Source: Sphingopyxis sp. RIFCSPHIGHO2_12_FULL_65_19 (GTDB lineage: Bacteria > Pseudomonadota > Alphaproteobacteria > Sphingomonadales > Sphingomonadaceae). Taken from it: a DNA stretch of 54,372 nt. This document shows, piece after piece, positions 35,890 to 44,162 of this stretch. Location: assembly GCF_001830555.1 (NCBI RefSeq), contig NZ_MIAM01000015.1, positions 34,112 through 88,483 on the forward strand, written 5' to 3'. Each line of letters starts with the position of its first letter. Position 1 is the first letter of the stretch. A model generated the notes under the pieces. That model was given only the letters and a program-made list of their open reading frames with translations. It was not told the origin of the DNA and did no database searches. A program made the position numbers and the translations under genes.

Positions 35890-36705
35890 ATGAGCGATCT
35901 TGGGGGCGAATTTTTGAGTGTCGAACGGCGGGGCAAGATTGCGATCCTGACGATGAGCAAACCCGAAAGCATGAACGCGATCGGCACCCACAAGGATTGT
36001 CAGGACATCATCGACACATTGCATAGCCTTGGCGAAGACCGCAGCGTCAGCGCGATCATCCTGACGGGCAGCGGCAAGGCGTTCAGCGCCGGCGGAAACC
36101 TGAAGGGCATGAAGAATCGCACCGGCATCGGCGTGCTGGACCAGCCCGATTCGACGCGGTCCAACTATCGAAAGGGTGTGCAGGCGGTGATCCGCGCGCT
36201 GATGGATTGCGAGATCCCGATGATTGCGGCGGTCAACGGCCATGCCATCGGGCTGGGTTGCGACCTCGCCTGCACCTGCGACATCCGGATCGCCGCAGAG
36301 AGCGCGAAATTTGCGTGCAGCTTCGTCAAGGTTGGTATCGTCCCGGGCGACGGCGGGGCGTGGCTGCTTCAAAAGGTGCTTGGCTATCCCCGCGCCGCCG
36401 AACTGTTCCTGACCGGCGATCGTTTTGACGCGGCCCAGGCAAAGGAATATGGTCTGGTCACGGACGTCGTTCCCGACGCGGATCTTTTGGACCGCGCCGT
36501 TGCGATTGCCGAACGGATCGTGTGCAATCCGCCGCGGGCGCTGCGGCTGACCAAAAGGCTGCTCCGCGAGGCGCAGCACAGCCGGATGAGCGACATATTG
36601 GAGCTCAGCGCCGCCTATCAGGCGATCGTGCACGAAACCGCCGACAATCGGGAGGCGATCGACGCCTTTATCGAGAAGCGCCCGCCGGTGTTTACGGGAG
36701 AATGA
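35890..36705 (+). CDS. Enoyl-CoA hydratase/isomerase (crotonase) family protein
   Basis: A 271-residue crotonase fold. The oxyanion-hole motifs SAGGNLKGM and GHAIGLGCDLACTCDIRIA are intact. The two catalytic glutamates of true hydratases are not: the first is Asp125 (GCDLA) and the second position is replaced in CSFVKVGIVPGDGG. The VPGDGGAWLL variant occurs in a subset of the family, so an isomerase or other crotonase activity is possible. A TTG two codons upstream is in frame but the ATG is preferred. The phosphatase gene starts inside its stop (ATGA). Confidence 0.88.
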   Translation: MSDLGGEFLSVERRGKIAILTMSKPESMNAIGTHKDCQDIIDTLHSLGEDRSVSAIILTGSGKAFSAGGNLKGMKNRTGIGVLDQPDSTRSNYRKGVQAVIRALMDCEIPMIAAVNGHAIGLGCDLACTCDIRIAAESAKFACSFVKVGIVPGDGGAWLLQKVLGYPRAAELFLTGDRFDAAQAKEYGLVTDVVPDADLLDRAVAIAERIVCNPPRALRLTKRLLREAQHSRMSDILELSAAYQAIVHETADNREAIDAFIEKRPPVFTGE

Positions 36706-37487
36706 CGATGATTGCCGAGCGTGTCCTGCCGTTGGCCGGCGTCCATAATTTCCGCGACTATGGCGGCTATGCCGTCGAAGGTGGCGGGCGGCTGCGCGAC
36801 GGGATGCTGTGGCGTTCGGCGCACCATGAGGCGGCGACCGACGAGGATCTCGACGCGCTCGATGCTCTGGGGCTTGAAACGGTGATCGACCTGCGCGGCG
36901 ACGACGAGCGCGAGCTGCATCCCTGTCGCCGCAGCGAGAATTTCTCGGCCCGCGTGTTGTTCGCGGGCGGCATCACCGCGGGCCTTGCGCCACATCTTCA
37001 GGCCGCGGGCGGGACGATCGATGTCGTGACGGCGCGCGACCGGATGATCGACACCTATGCCGGCATGCCGTATCGCCCGGCGCTCGTCGCGACGCTGCGC
37101 CTCTATCTGGCCGCGCTCGCCGAATATGACGCGCCCAGCCTCGTCCATTGCGTCGCGGGGAAGGACCGCACCGGCTTTGCCGTCGCGATCGTCCACCGGC
37201 TGCTCGGGGTGCATGAAGACGATCTGATGCACGATTATCTGCTCACCAACACCGCGGGCAAGATCGAGGAACGGATCGCGCAGGGCGCGGCGCATATCCG
37301 TTCGCGGTACGGCGCAGAGATCCACGATGATGCAATCCGCGCGCTGATGTCCGTTAACCCCGCCTATCTCGATGCGGCGCTCGCCACCGTCCGGCGCGAT
37401 CATGGCGACATCCCAAGCTATGCCGAAGCGGTGCTGAACTTCACCCCCGACATGCGCGAGGCGCTGGTCGACCGGCTGGTGGTCTGA
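36702..37487 (+). CDS. Tyrosine-specific protein phosphatase family (Y_phosphatase3)
   Basis: A 261-residue phosphatase with the CX5R signature HCVAGKDRTG (Cys150, Arg156). The N-terminal LAGVHNFRDYGGY and WRSAHHEAATDEDLDAL are diagnostic of the bacterial tyrosine/lipid phosphatase family. Related proteins act on phosphotyrosine or phosphoinositides. It is translationally coupled to the crotonase gene by an ATGA overlap, an odd pairing for a beta-oxidation gene. No signal peptide is seen, so it should act in the cytoplasm. Confidence 0.88.
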   Translation: MTMIAERVLPLAGVHNFRDYGGYAVEGGGRLRDGMLWRSAHHEAATDEDLDALDALGLETVIDLRGDDERELHPCRRSENFSARVLFAGGITAGLAPHLQAAGGTIDVVTARDRMIDTYAGMPYRPALVATLRLYLAALAEYDAPSLVHCVAGKDRTGFAVAIVHRLLGVHEDDLMHDYLLTNTAGKIEERIAQGAAHIRSRYGAEIHDDAIRALMSVNPAYLDAALATVRRDHGDIPSYAEAVLNFTPDMREALVDRLVV

Positions 37488-37494
37488 CATATTT

Positions 37495-37579
37495 CGTCAT
37501 TGCTAGGAGCCGAAGGCGACGCGGCAATCCAGAGTAGCGCAAGGCTCTTCTGGATTGCTTCGCTTCGCTCGCAATGATG
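37495..37579. repeat. Imperfect inverted repeat between convergent genes
   Basis: The ends CGTCATTGC and GCAATGATG pair with one mismatch, and CAATCCAGA pairs with TCTGGATTG inside. The 85-base element fills the gap between the phosphatase stop and the convergent amidohydrolase stop, leaving about seven bases on each side. It looks like a dispersed intergenic repeat of sphingomonads (recognised by type, not by a search) and could terminate both transcripts. Confidence 0.75.
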
Positions 37580-37586
37580 AGGAGAG

Positions 37587-38921
37587 CTAATCTCCCCGAA
37601 CCAACGTCCCGCCCTTTACCACTGCGTCGACGCTTTCGAGCTGGCGCACATCGGCCAGCGGATCGCCGTCGACCGCGACGATGTCGGCGTAACGCCCGAC
37701 GGCGATCGCTCCGACGTCTTTCTCGCGCCCCAGTGCTTCCGCCGCATTTTTCGTCGCGGCCTGAATCGCCTGAATCGGCGTCATCCCATATTCGACCATG
37801 ACGCGGAATTGCTTGCCGATATCGCCGTGCGGCATCACCCCGGCATCGGAGCCGAACACCATGCGCACGCCCGCCTTTACCGCTTTGCGAAAATTATCGC
37901 GCTGGATCTGCGCGATTTCGCGATCCTTGCGGAGATTGTCTTCGAGCACGCCGTTTTTCGCCCCTTCGGCCTGCGTATATTCGGTGTTGTAGATATCCAT
38001 CGAAAACCACACCGGCTGTTTACGCGCCACCGCCATGCGAATGCCTTCGTCATCGACCAGGCTGGCATGTTCGATCGTGTCGATCCCGGCGGCGATTGCG
38101 GCGCGAATGCCTGCCGCGCCGTGGGCGTGCGCCGCCACGCGCAGGCCCCATTGATGCGCTTCGTCGGCGATCGCTGCGAGTTCCCGCTCCGAAACCTGAA
38201 GCTGTCCCGGCTCGGTGTTGCGCGAAAAGACGCCGCCGGTCGCGCACACCTTGATCACCTCGGCGCCATATTTGCGCTGGCGGCGGACCTGGTAGCGCAG
38301 TTCCTCGGGCGTATCGCCGATCCCCTCTTCCTTGCCGTCCTTCTTTTCCAGGCTGGGCGGCAGGAAGGTGCTGTCGCAATGTCCGCCGGTCGCGCCGAGC
38401 GCATAGCCCGCGGGCACGATGCGCGGTCCGGTCGCATAGCCCGCGTCGATCGCCTGTTTCAGCCCGATATCGTTGCGATCGGATGAGCCGACGTTGCGCA
38501 CGGTGGTAAAGCCCGCGCCGAGCATGTCGTTGGCGTTCTTGACCGCAGTCATGCCCCAGAAGCTGTCGGTAAATTCGAGCCCGCGATACCCCCCGATGTC
38601 GGCGGGACCGTCGAGATGGACGTGCATGTCGATCAGGCCGGGCAGCAAGGTCTTGTCGCCCAGGTCGATATGTTTGACGTTCGATCCCCAGCGCACCGTG
38701 CGCGCGTCGGCGATATTCGTGATGCGGCCATCGGCGCCGACGAAGATTGCGGGAAACTCGATCGTCTTTCCGGTCAGCACGTCGACGTAGCGCGCGGCGG
38801 TGATTACCGTCTGCCCGGCCGCTTCCTGCGCCACGGCAGGGGCGATCGAGGCGGCAAAAAACGCCGTCGAGCCCAAAATGATTCCCCGCAAAAAACTGCC
38901 GAACTTCACTCGCGATTGCAT
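37587..38921 (-). CDS. Exported amidohydrolase (prolidase/imidazolonepropionase-like)
   Basis: A 444-residue metal-dependent hydrolase with a signal peptide of about 31 residues (ILGSTAFFAASIAPAVAQ). Binuclear metal ligands are visible: DMHVHLDG, the carboxylated Lys in AEVIKVCATGG, His in AAHAHGAAG and TIEHASLVDD, and Asp in FGSDAGVMPHG. Secreted members of this group include Xaa-Pro and Xaa-Arg dipeptidases and carboxypeptidases; the substrate cannot be fixed here. ATG 38921 is chosen so that the signal peptide is N-terminal. It converges with the phosphatase gene across the 37495 repeat. Confidence 0.87.
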   Translation of the reverse strand: MQSRVKFGSFLRGIILGSTAFFAASIAPAVAQEAAGQTVITAARYVDVLTGKTIEFPAIFVGADGRITNIADARTVRWGSNVKHIDLGDKTLLPGLIDMHVHLDGPADIGGYRGLEFTDSFWGMTAVKNANDMLGAGFTTVRNVGSSDRNDIGLKQAIDAGYATGPRIVPAGYALGATGGHCDSTFLPPSLEKKDGKEEGIGDTPEELRYQVRRQRKYGAEVIKVCATGGVFSRNTEPGQLQVSERELAAIADEAHQWGLRVAAHAHGAAGIRAAIAAGIDTIEHASLVDDEGIRMAVARKQPVWFSMDIYNTEYTQAEGAKNGVLEDNLRKDREIAQIQRDNFRKAVKAGVRMVFGSDAGVMPHGDIGKQFRVMVEYGMTPIQAIQAATKNAAEALGREKDVGAIAVGRYADIVAVDGDPLADVRQLESVDAVVKGGTLVRGD

Positions 38922-38995
38922 GTTTGACCCGCCTGTTGTTGGTGCCCGAATAGCGTGATGGCAAACCGCCGCAGAATAGGACAGCGGAAAATACG

Positions 38996-39619
38996 TCAGG
39001 CAGGCGTCCGGTGCCTCGCCACCCACCAGACAGCGATCAGCGCGAAGGCGGTGCCGAGCATCGTGCCCCCGGCGATATCGCTCGCCCAGTGAACGCCGAG
39101 CATGATCCGCGAGAAGCCGTTGAGGACGATCATCGCCGCCGCGAGCGCCCAGGCGAAGGGTCGCCAGCGCGGTGGGGCAAGCCAGGCGAGGAGCAGGTAG
39201 ACGACCGCGGCGCTCGTCGCATGGCCGCTGGGGTAAGCGAAGCTGGTCTGATGATCGAGATGATCGATCAGGTCGGGGCGCGGGCGGCCGAAGCCCAGCT
39301 TGAGCAGGCTGGAGGCGAGGTTCGCGAGCAAGGACGCGCCGCCGAGCGCAACCGCGCAGCGCGGGCCGCACCAGTGCCACACCAGCGCGCAAAGCAGGAT
39401 CACGATGACCCAGCGCGGGATGCCGCCGCCGATCCAGCTTATCGCTTGCATGACGGATATGAAGGCGGGGCTTCGTTCGTCGACGCGGATCGCGAGACTG
39501 TGCGAGATTTGCCAGTCGGCGGTTTCTGTCCAGCCCGCCCGGACCGCGAAGCCGAGCAGGATGACGGTGAAGAGGAGCGCCAGTGCCAGGGCCGGTAGTC
39601 GGTTGGTTTCGGTTGTCAT
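38996..39619 (-). CDS. PAP2-family membrane phosphatase
   Basis: A 207-residue integral membrane protein of about five or six helices. The three phosphatase motifs are KLGFGRPRP, PSGH and SRIMLGVHWASD, with active-site residues expected on the periplasmic face. Such proteins dephosphorylate undecaprenyl pyrophosphate, phosphatidic acid or phosphatidylglycerophosphate; sequence alone does not separate these. It lies downstream of lpdA in the same direction, separated by the paired repeat at 39630-39701. Confidence 0.87.
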   Translation of the reverse strand: MTTETNRLPALALALLFTVILLGFAVRAGWTETADWQISHSLAIRVDERSPAFISVMQAISWIGGGIPRWVIVILLCALVWHWCGPRCAVALGGASLLANLASSLLKLGFGRPRPDLIDHLDHQTSFAYPSGHATSAAVVYLLLAWLAPPRWRPFAWALAAAMIVLNGFSRIMLGVHWASDIAGGTMLGTAFALIAVWWVARHRTPA

Positions 39620-39629
39620 CCTATACCTT

Positions 39630-39701
39630 CGTCATTCCCGCGAAAGCGGGAACCCAGTTGCAACGTCAGCTCGCTGGGTTCCCGCTTTCGCGGGAATGAC
39701 G
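39630..39701. repeat. REPIN-like paired repeat (perfect 28-base arms)
   Basis: Two perfect 28-base arms, 39630-39657 and 39674-39701, flank a 16-base spacer. Each arm starts CGTC and contains the hairpin TTCCCGC-GAAA-GCGGGAA. The build, two REP units in inverted orientation, matches REPIN elements. It lies between lpdA and the PAP2 gene and can form a strong hairpin at the 3' end of the lpdA message. Confidence 0.88.
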
Positions 39702-39714
39702 AGATTTGTGGAGA

Positions 39715-41109
39715 TCAAATATGCAGCGGCCGTCCGAACGCGGCCAGCACGCCCTCGTGCATCGTCTCGCTCAGTGTCGGATGCGGGAAGACGGTGCCGA
39801 TGAAGTCGTCCTCGACCAGCTCGGCGGTCTTGCCGATCGTATAGCCCTGGATCAGTTCGGTCACCTCGGCGCCGATCATATGCGCGCCGAGCAATTCGCC
39901 GGTCTTGGCGTCGAATATGGTCTTGGTGAAGCCTTCCGACTCGCCCAGCGCGATCGCCTTGCCGTTGCCGATGAAGGGGAAGGTGCCGGCCTTGACCTCG
40001 TAACCGAGCTCCTTGGCCTTCGCCTCGGTCAGGCCGACGCTGGCGATCTGCGGGCGGCAATAGGTGCAGCCGGGGATGTTGCGCGGGTCCATCGCGTGCG
40101 GATGGTTGCCCGCGATCGCCTCGACCGAGATGACCGATTCGTGCATCGCCTTGTGCGCGAGCCACGGCGGCGCGGTGACGTCGCCGATCGCCCAGATGCC
40201 GGGCACGTTGGTGCGGCACATCGCGTCGGTGTCGATATGGCCCTTGGTCGTTTTGACGCCAAGCGCTTCGAGCCCTATATTCTCGGTATTCGGAACGATG
40301 CCTATCGCGACGATCGCGTGGCTGAATTCGGCGCTTTCGGTCTTGCCGTCCTTGGTCTTGATCTTGGCGGTGACGCCGTTCGCGGTCGCCTTCAGCTCCT
40401 CGACACCGGCGCCGGTGAAGATCGTCATCCCCTGTTTCTTCAGCTGCTTTTCAAGGAAGGCCGACACGTCGGCGTCCTCGACGGGGACGAGGCGGTCGAG
40501 CATTTCGACGACTGTCACTTCGCAACCCATGTCGCTGTAGAAGCTCGCAAATTCTATCCCGATTGCGCCCGAGCCGATAACGAGCAGCTTCTTCGGCATT
40601 TCGGGCGGGACGAGCGCGTGGCGATAGGTCCAGATGCGCTTGCCGTCGGCAGGCGCGAACGGCAGGTCGCGGGCGCGGGCGCCGGTCGCGACGATGATAT
40701 TCTTGGCGGTCAGGGTTTCGGTTTTACCGTCGCTCGTGACCGTCAGCTTGCCCGGACTCGCGAGCTTGCCCTCGCCCATATGGACGGTGATCTTGTGCTT
40801 CTTCATCAGGAAGGCGACGCCCTGGCTCAGCTGTTTCGCAACGCCGCGGCTGCGCTTCACAACCGCGTCGATGTCGGCGCTGATCTGCTGCGCGACGAGG
40901 CCATAATCGCCCGCGTGCTGCATATAATGATAGATTTCGGCCGAGCGCAGCAGCGCCTTGGTCGGAATGCAGCCCCAGTTGAGGCAAATGCCGCCAAGAT
41001 TCTCGCGCTCGACGATTGCGGTCTTGAGCCCGAGCTGCGCCGCACGGATTGCGGCGACATAGCCGCCGGGTCCCGAGCCGAGGACGATGAGGTCATATGA
41101 TTCCGACAT
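39715..41109 (-). CDS. lpdA: Dihydrolipoyl dehydrogenase (E3)
   Basis: Reoxidises dihydrolipoyl groups of pyruvate and other 2-oxoacid dehydrogenase complexes. The FAD motif is GSGPGGYVAA, and the redox disulfide is Cys42/Cys47 in GGICLNWGCIPTK. The NAD motif (GSGAIGIEFASFY), the second FAD segment (IWAIGDVTAPPWLAHKA) and the C-terminal His/Glu pair in FPHPTLSET follow. Length 464 residues. Normally downstream of pdhC; here an AT-rich gene intervenes, and the stop codon of that gene overlaps the lpdA ribosome-binding site AGGGG. Confidence 0.95.
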   Translation of the reverse strand: MSESYDLIVLGSGPGGYVAAIRAAQLGLKTAIVERENLGGICLNWGCIPTKALLRSAEIYHYMQHAGDYGLVAQQISADIDAVVKRSRGVAKQLSQGVAFLMKKHKITVHMGEGKLASPGKLTVTSDGKTETLTAKNIIVATGARARDLPFAPADGKRIWTYRHALVPPEMPKKLLVIGSGAIGIEFASFYSDMGCEVTVVEMLDRLVPVEDADVSAFLEKQLKKQGMTIFTGAGVEELKATANGVTAKIKTKDGKTESAEFSHAIVAIGIVPNTENIGLEALGVKTTKGHIDTDAMCRTNVPGIWAIGDVTAPPWLAHKAMHESVISVEAIAGNHPHAMDPRNIPGCTYCRPQIASVGLTEAKAKELGYEVKAGTFPFIGNGKAIALGESEGFTKTIFDAKTGELLGAHMIGAEVTELIQGYTIGKTAELVEDDFIGTVFPHPTLSETMHEGVLAAFGRPLHI

Positions 41110-41117
41110 AAATGCCC

Positions 41118-41672
41118 CTAAAACTTATCTCTGAAAAAAATTAAGACTAATACGCCGATCAAAAACCAGTTTAATATAACGGACGAGCTATTGTTCTCTA
41201 TATCCGACTGGCGTTTTCTCTTTATTCTATATTTTCCGCCACCGCCTTTAATTTCACGATAGCTTCTACCGCCGCCGGGACCCTTATAAGAAACCTCAAT
41301 CTCAATTTTTTCGCCGCGCGGAAATTTTGGTGTTGATACTTCAAGCGAGGTCCCAACATTTTGGACGGATATCATTTCCTTGCTAAGCGTATCTGTTGAT
41401 GAAACTTCGAATCCCAAAATTTCGGGAGTTCGATCAACATGAGCGATAAAGTTTTCAACGTCAGTTCGTCCAATATTACGGAACACAATGATTTCTAGGC
41501 ATATCTCAATGCCCTTCCAGTCATCTGATAGAACTAAGTCATCACCCTCGATCTGAAATTTCTTAGATAGAGAGACGATCTCATAAGTGATCGTGCTCTT
41601 ATATAGATAAATGAAAAATCCGATCGCAGCTGTTGCCAATACTCCGACGAGCGCTGCTATGACTTCGCTCAT
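41118..41672 (-). CDS. Low-G+C membrane protein of unknown function inserted between pdhC and lpdA
   Basis: A 184-residue protein I do not recognise. A hydrophobic helix at about 4-23 (AALVGVLATAAIGFFIYLY) is followed by a beta-rich middle of some 120 residues, a glycine-rich basic stretch (GPGGGRSYREI, GGGGKYRIKRKR) and a second helix at about 164-180 (VILNWFLIGVLVLIFF). G+C is about 40% by eye against roughly two-thirds around it, with AT-ending codons throughout. It starts 4 bases after the pdhC stop and ends 8 bases before lpdA, so it should be co-transcribed. No mobility gene or repeat marks its edges. Recent acquisition is inferred. Confidence 0.82.
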   Translation of the reverse strand: MSEVIAALVGVLATAAIGFFIYLYKSTITYEIVSLSKKFQIEGDDLVLSDDWKGIEICLEIIVFRNIGRTDVENFIAHVDRTPEILGFEVSSTDTLSKEMISVQNVGTSLEVSTPKFPRGEKIEIEVSYKGPGGGRSYREIKGGGGKYRIKRKRQSDIENNSSSVILNWFLIGVLVLIFFRDKF

Positions 41673-41676
41673 AACG

Positions 41677-43002
41677 TCAGGCCACCAGCCCCAGCGGGTT
41701 CTCCACCAATTCCTTGAACGTCTTCATCAGCAGCGCACCGTCGGCGCCGTCGATCGCGCGGTGGTCGAAGCTGCCGGTTGCCGACATGACGGTGGCGATC
41801 GCGAGCGCGTCGTCGACAATATAAGGCCGCTTCTCGCCCGCGCCGATCGCCATGATCATCGCCTGCGGCGGGTTGATCACTGCGGTGAACTGCTTGATCC
41901 CCATCATGCCCATGTTCGAGATGCTGGCGGTGCCGCCCTGATATTCCTCGGGTTTCAGCTTGCCTTCCTTCGCCTTCGCCGCGAGCTCGGACATTTCGGT
42001 CGAGATTTTCGACATCGACTTGCCGCCGGCGTCGGTGATGATCGGGGTGATCAGGCCGCCGGGGATGCTGACCGCGACCGAGATGTCGGCGCGCTTATAC
42101 TGGCGCATCACGTCGCCACCGAAGCTGACGTTGCACGCGGGCACGCGTTCGAGCGCGACCGCGAGTGCCTTGATCAGCATGTCATTGACGCTGAGCTTGA
42201 CGCCGCGGCTTTCGAGGCTGGCGTTGAGCTCGCCGCGCAGTTTGAGCAGCGCATCGAGGCGGATATCGACCGTCAGGTAGATATGCGGCGCCTCCTGCAT
42301 CGACTGGCTCAGGCGGCGCGCGATCGTCTTGCGCATGCCCGACAGCTTTTCGTCCTCGTGCGGGATGCCGAAATCGGGGATCGCGCCGGCGCTGGCTGGC
42401 GCGGGCGCGGCCGCAGGAGCGGTGGCGGCAGCGGTCGCCGGGGCGGCGGTCGCGGCGGCACCCGCAGGGGCGCCTTCGAGGTCCGCCTTGACGATGCGGC
42501 CACCGGGGCCGGTCCCGGTCAGCGTTTTGAGGTCGATGCCCTGTTCGGCGGCAAGGCGCTTGGCGAGCGGGCTCGCCTTGATGCGATCGCCCTTCTCCGT
42601 CGTCCCAGCGGAAGCTGGGACCGCTGGCGTGGGCGCGCTGACGGGAGCGGCCCCAGCGTCCGCTGGGGCGACGTCTTTTGCGGGCTCGGCAACCTTGGGC
42701 GCCTCTTCCTTCGCGGCCGAAGCAGGGGCCGGAGCAGCTTTCGCGCTCCCCGCGTCTTCGCCCTCGCCCGCGATCACCGCAATCACGGTGCCGACCTTCA
42801 CATTGTCGGTCCCCTCGGCAACCAGTATCTGGCTGACGACGCCCTCGTCGATCGCTTCAAACTCCATCGTTGCCTTGTCGGTCTCGATCTCGGCGAGCAG
42901 GTCACCCGATTTGACCGTATCGCCTTCCTTGACCAGCCATTTGGCAAGGGTCCCCTCCTCCATCGTCGGCGAAAGGGCGGGCATTTTGAGTTCGATCGGC
43001 AT
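41677..43002 (-). CDS. pdhC: Pyruvate dehydrogenase E2, dihydrolipoamide acetyltransferase
   Basis: Core acetyltransferase of the pyruvate dehydrogenase complex, 441 residues. The lipoyl domain covers about 1-78, with modified Lys43 in ETDKATMEF. An Ala/Pro-rich linker follows (about 85-138), then the E1/E3-binding domain ([29 protein letters not shown]), a second linker and the catalytic domain ending with the active-site [11 protein letters not shown]. Residues 110-135 are encoded by an inverted-repeat element (42598-42673). pdhA and pdhB are not adjacent; the gene is divergent from the stress-protein gene. Confidence 0.94.
   Translation of the reverse strand: MPIELKMPALSPTMEEGTLAKWLVKEGDTVKSGDLLAEIETDKATMEFEAIDEGVVSQILVAEGTDNVKVGTVIAVIAGEGEDAGSAKAAPAPASAAKEEAPKVAEPAKDVAPADAGAAPVSAPTPAVPASAGTTEKGDRIKASPLAKRLAAEQGIDLKTLTGTGPGGRIVKADLEGAPAGAAATAAPATAAATAPAAAPAPASAGAIPDFGIPHEDEKLSGMRKTIARRLSQSMQEAPHIYLTVDIRLDALLKLRGELNASLESRGVKLSVNDMLIKALAVALERVPACNVSFGGDVMRQYKRADISVAVSIPGGLITPIITDAGGKSMSKISTEMSELAAKAKEGKLKPEEYQGGTASISNMGMMGIKQFTAVINPPQAMIMAIGAGEKRPYIVDDALAIATVMSATGSFDHRAIDGADGALLMKTFKELVENPLGLVA
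42598..42673. repeat. REPIN-like inverted repeat inside the pdhC coding sequence
   Basis: The 25-base arms 42598-42622 and 42649-42673 match as inverted repeats at 22 of 25 positions. Each holds its own hairpin: TCCCAGC-GGAA-GCTGGGA and GCCCCAGC-GTCC-GCTGGGGC. As in the 39630 element the arms start CGTC. Translated in the PdhC frame the arms give the echoing peptides VAPADAGA and AVPASAGT. Confidence 0.75.
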
Positions 43003-43175
43003 CGTCGGATTTGTCCCTCTTGAACCTGGGCGTGAGTCTTGCAGGGCTTGCCTGCCGCTACGGATTGTTCCTTGCCTTAAGCCTCGCCCCGGTCAAGGTC
43101 CAGCGGGCCAAACTTGCGTTTCATACGAATGTGACGCAGTCTTGGCGACAAGCAAAAAAACGAGGGGTCGGGGCG

Positions 43176-43631
43176 ATGCGGACATATCTGGTGGTGATCG
43201 ACGACAGTCCGGAGGCATCGCTGGCGCTGCGCTTTGCGGCGCGGCGCGCGGCGCGCACGGGTGGCGGGGTGATCGTGCTCGCGATCGTCGCCCCGCAGGA
43301 TTTTGTCGCGTTCGGCGGCGTCCAGGCGGCGATCGAGGCCGAAGCGCGCGAACATGCCGAGGAACTGGTGGCCGCCGCCGCCGATGCGGTCGTGCAGGAA
43401 GCGGGCGTCACGCCGCAGATCATGATCAAATCGGGCAAGCCGGTCGAGGTTGTGCGCGAACTGATCGGGGCGAGCGACGAGATTGCGGCGCTGGTGCTTG
43501 CCACTGCCGCGTCGGGCGCGCCCGGACCGCTGGTGACGCATTTCACCGGACAGGATGCGGGCACGCTTCCCTGTCCGGTGATGCTGGTGCCGGGCGGCAT
43601 CGACATTACCCGGCTCGATGCGCTGAGTTAG
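43176..43631 (+). CDS. Universal stress protein (UspA family)
   Basis: A 151-residue UspA-like alpha/beta protein. It opens MRTYLVVIDDSPEASLALRFA, with the nucleotide-site Asp after the first strand, and closes with PCPVMLVPGG, the usual last strand. The glycine-rich ATP loop is only loosely kept (ATAASGAPGPLV), so nucleotide binding is uncertain. ATG 43176 is preceded by GAGGGG; a longer in-frame opening upstream looks non-coding. Its end faces the small membrane gene, with a CCGCC-TTG-GGCGG hairpin between them. Confidence 0.85.
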   Translation: MRTYLVVIDDSPEASLALRFAARRAARTGGGVIVLAIVAPQDFVAFGGVQAAIEAEAREHAEELVAAAADAVVQEAGVTPQIMIKSGKPVEVVRELIGASDEIAALVLATAASGAPGPLVTHFTGQDAGTLPCPVMLVPGGIDITRLDALS

Positions 43632-43654
43632 CGCGTCCGCCTTGGGCGGCGGGG

Positions 43655-44044
43655 TCAGACCGTCACCGTGCGCGGCGCTGCGGCACCTTTTCCTTCGAGG
43701 ATCGCGAAGCCGAGCACGGCGAGGGCCTGCGCGATGACAACCGCGATGCCCAGCCCGGTCATCGTGGCGGCGAAGCTGGCGACCACGGCAAAGCTGGCGG
43801 CGACCCACCCAAGATTGCCCAGCGCGATCAGCTTTACCAGCGCCCCGTTCGGCACCTTTTGCGCGGCGGCGACGATCATCAGCAGCGCGGCGGCGAGGCA
43901 GATCCAGCCGCCTGCGCTGACGATATTTGCGGGCAGTCCCAGCAGCGTGCCGACGGGGGCAGCAGCGAGCAGGCCGATGGCGAAGACGCCGGTGCAGGTG
44001 ATGGCGTCGGCGACAATGATGGTTTTGAGATTGAGCTTTGACAT
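43655..44044 (-). CDS. Small membrane protein with four predicted helices
   Basis: A 129-residue hydrophobic protein with about four helices: TIIVADAITCTGVFAIGLLAA-type, ANIVSAGGWICLAAALLMIVA, LVKLIALGNLGWVAASFAVVA and TGLGIAVVIAQALAVLGFAIL. No catalytic motif is visible and I do not recognise the family with confidence. It is divergent from the XRE regulator gene across 118 bases, which suggests regulation by that protein. AGGAGA lies before the ATG at 44044. Confidence 0.72.
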   Translation of the reverse strand: MSKLNLKTIIVADAITCTGVFAIGLLAAAPVGTLLGLPANIVSAGGWICLAAALLMIVAAAQKVPNGALVKLIALGNLGWVAASFAVVASFAATMTGLGIAVVIAQALAVLGFAILEGKGAAAPRTVTV

Positions 44045-44162
44045 GTGGGTTCTCCTTTCGACCCGCTCAAACTGGACGCGGAAATGAATGGCGTCGATTA
44101 CGCGCGAGGTAATGGAAAGCGCGAAGGCCGGGGTATAGCTGGCGTTACGAAGGAGACAGACG

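Noticed and set aside
39706..43023. Long plus-strand open frames over lpdA and pdhC
   Set aside because: Antisense shadows of genes with complete catalytic motifs; no ribosome-binding site or recognisable domain.
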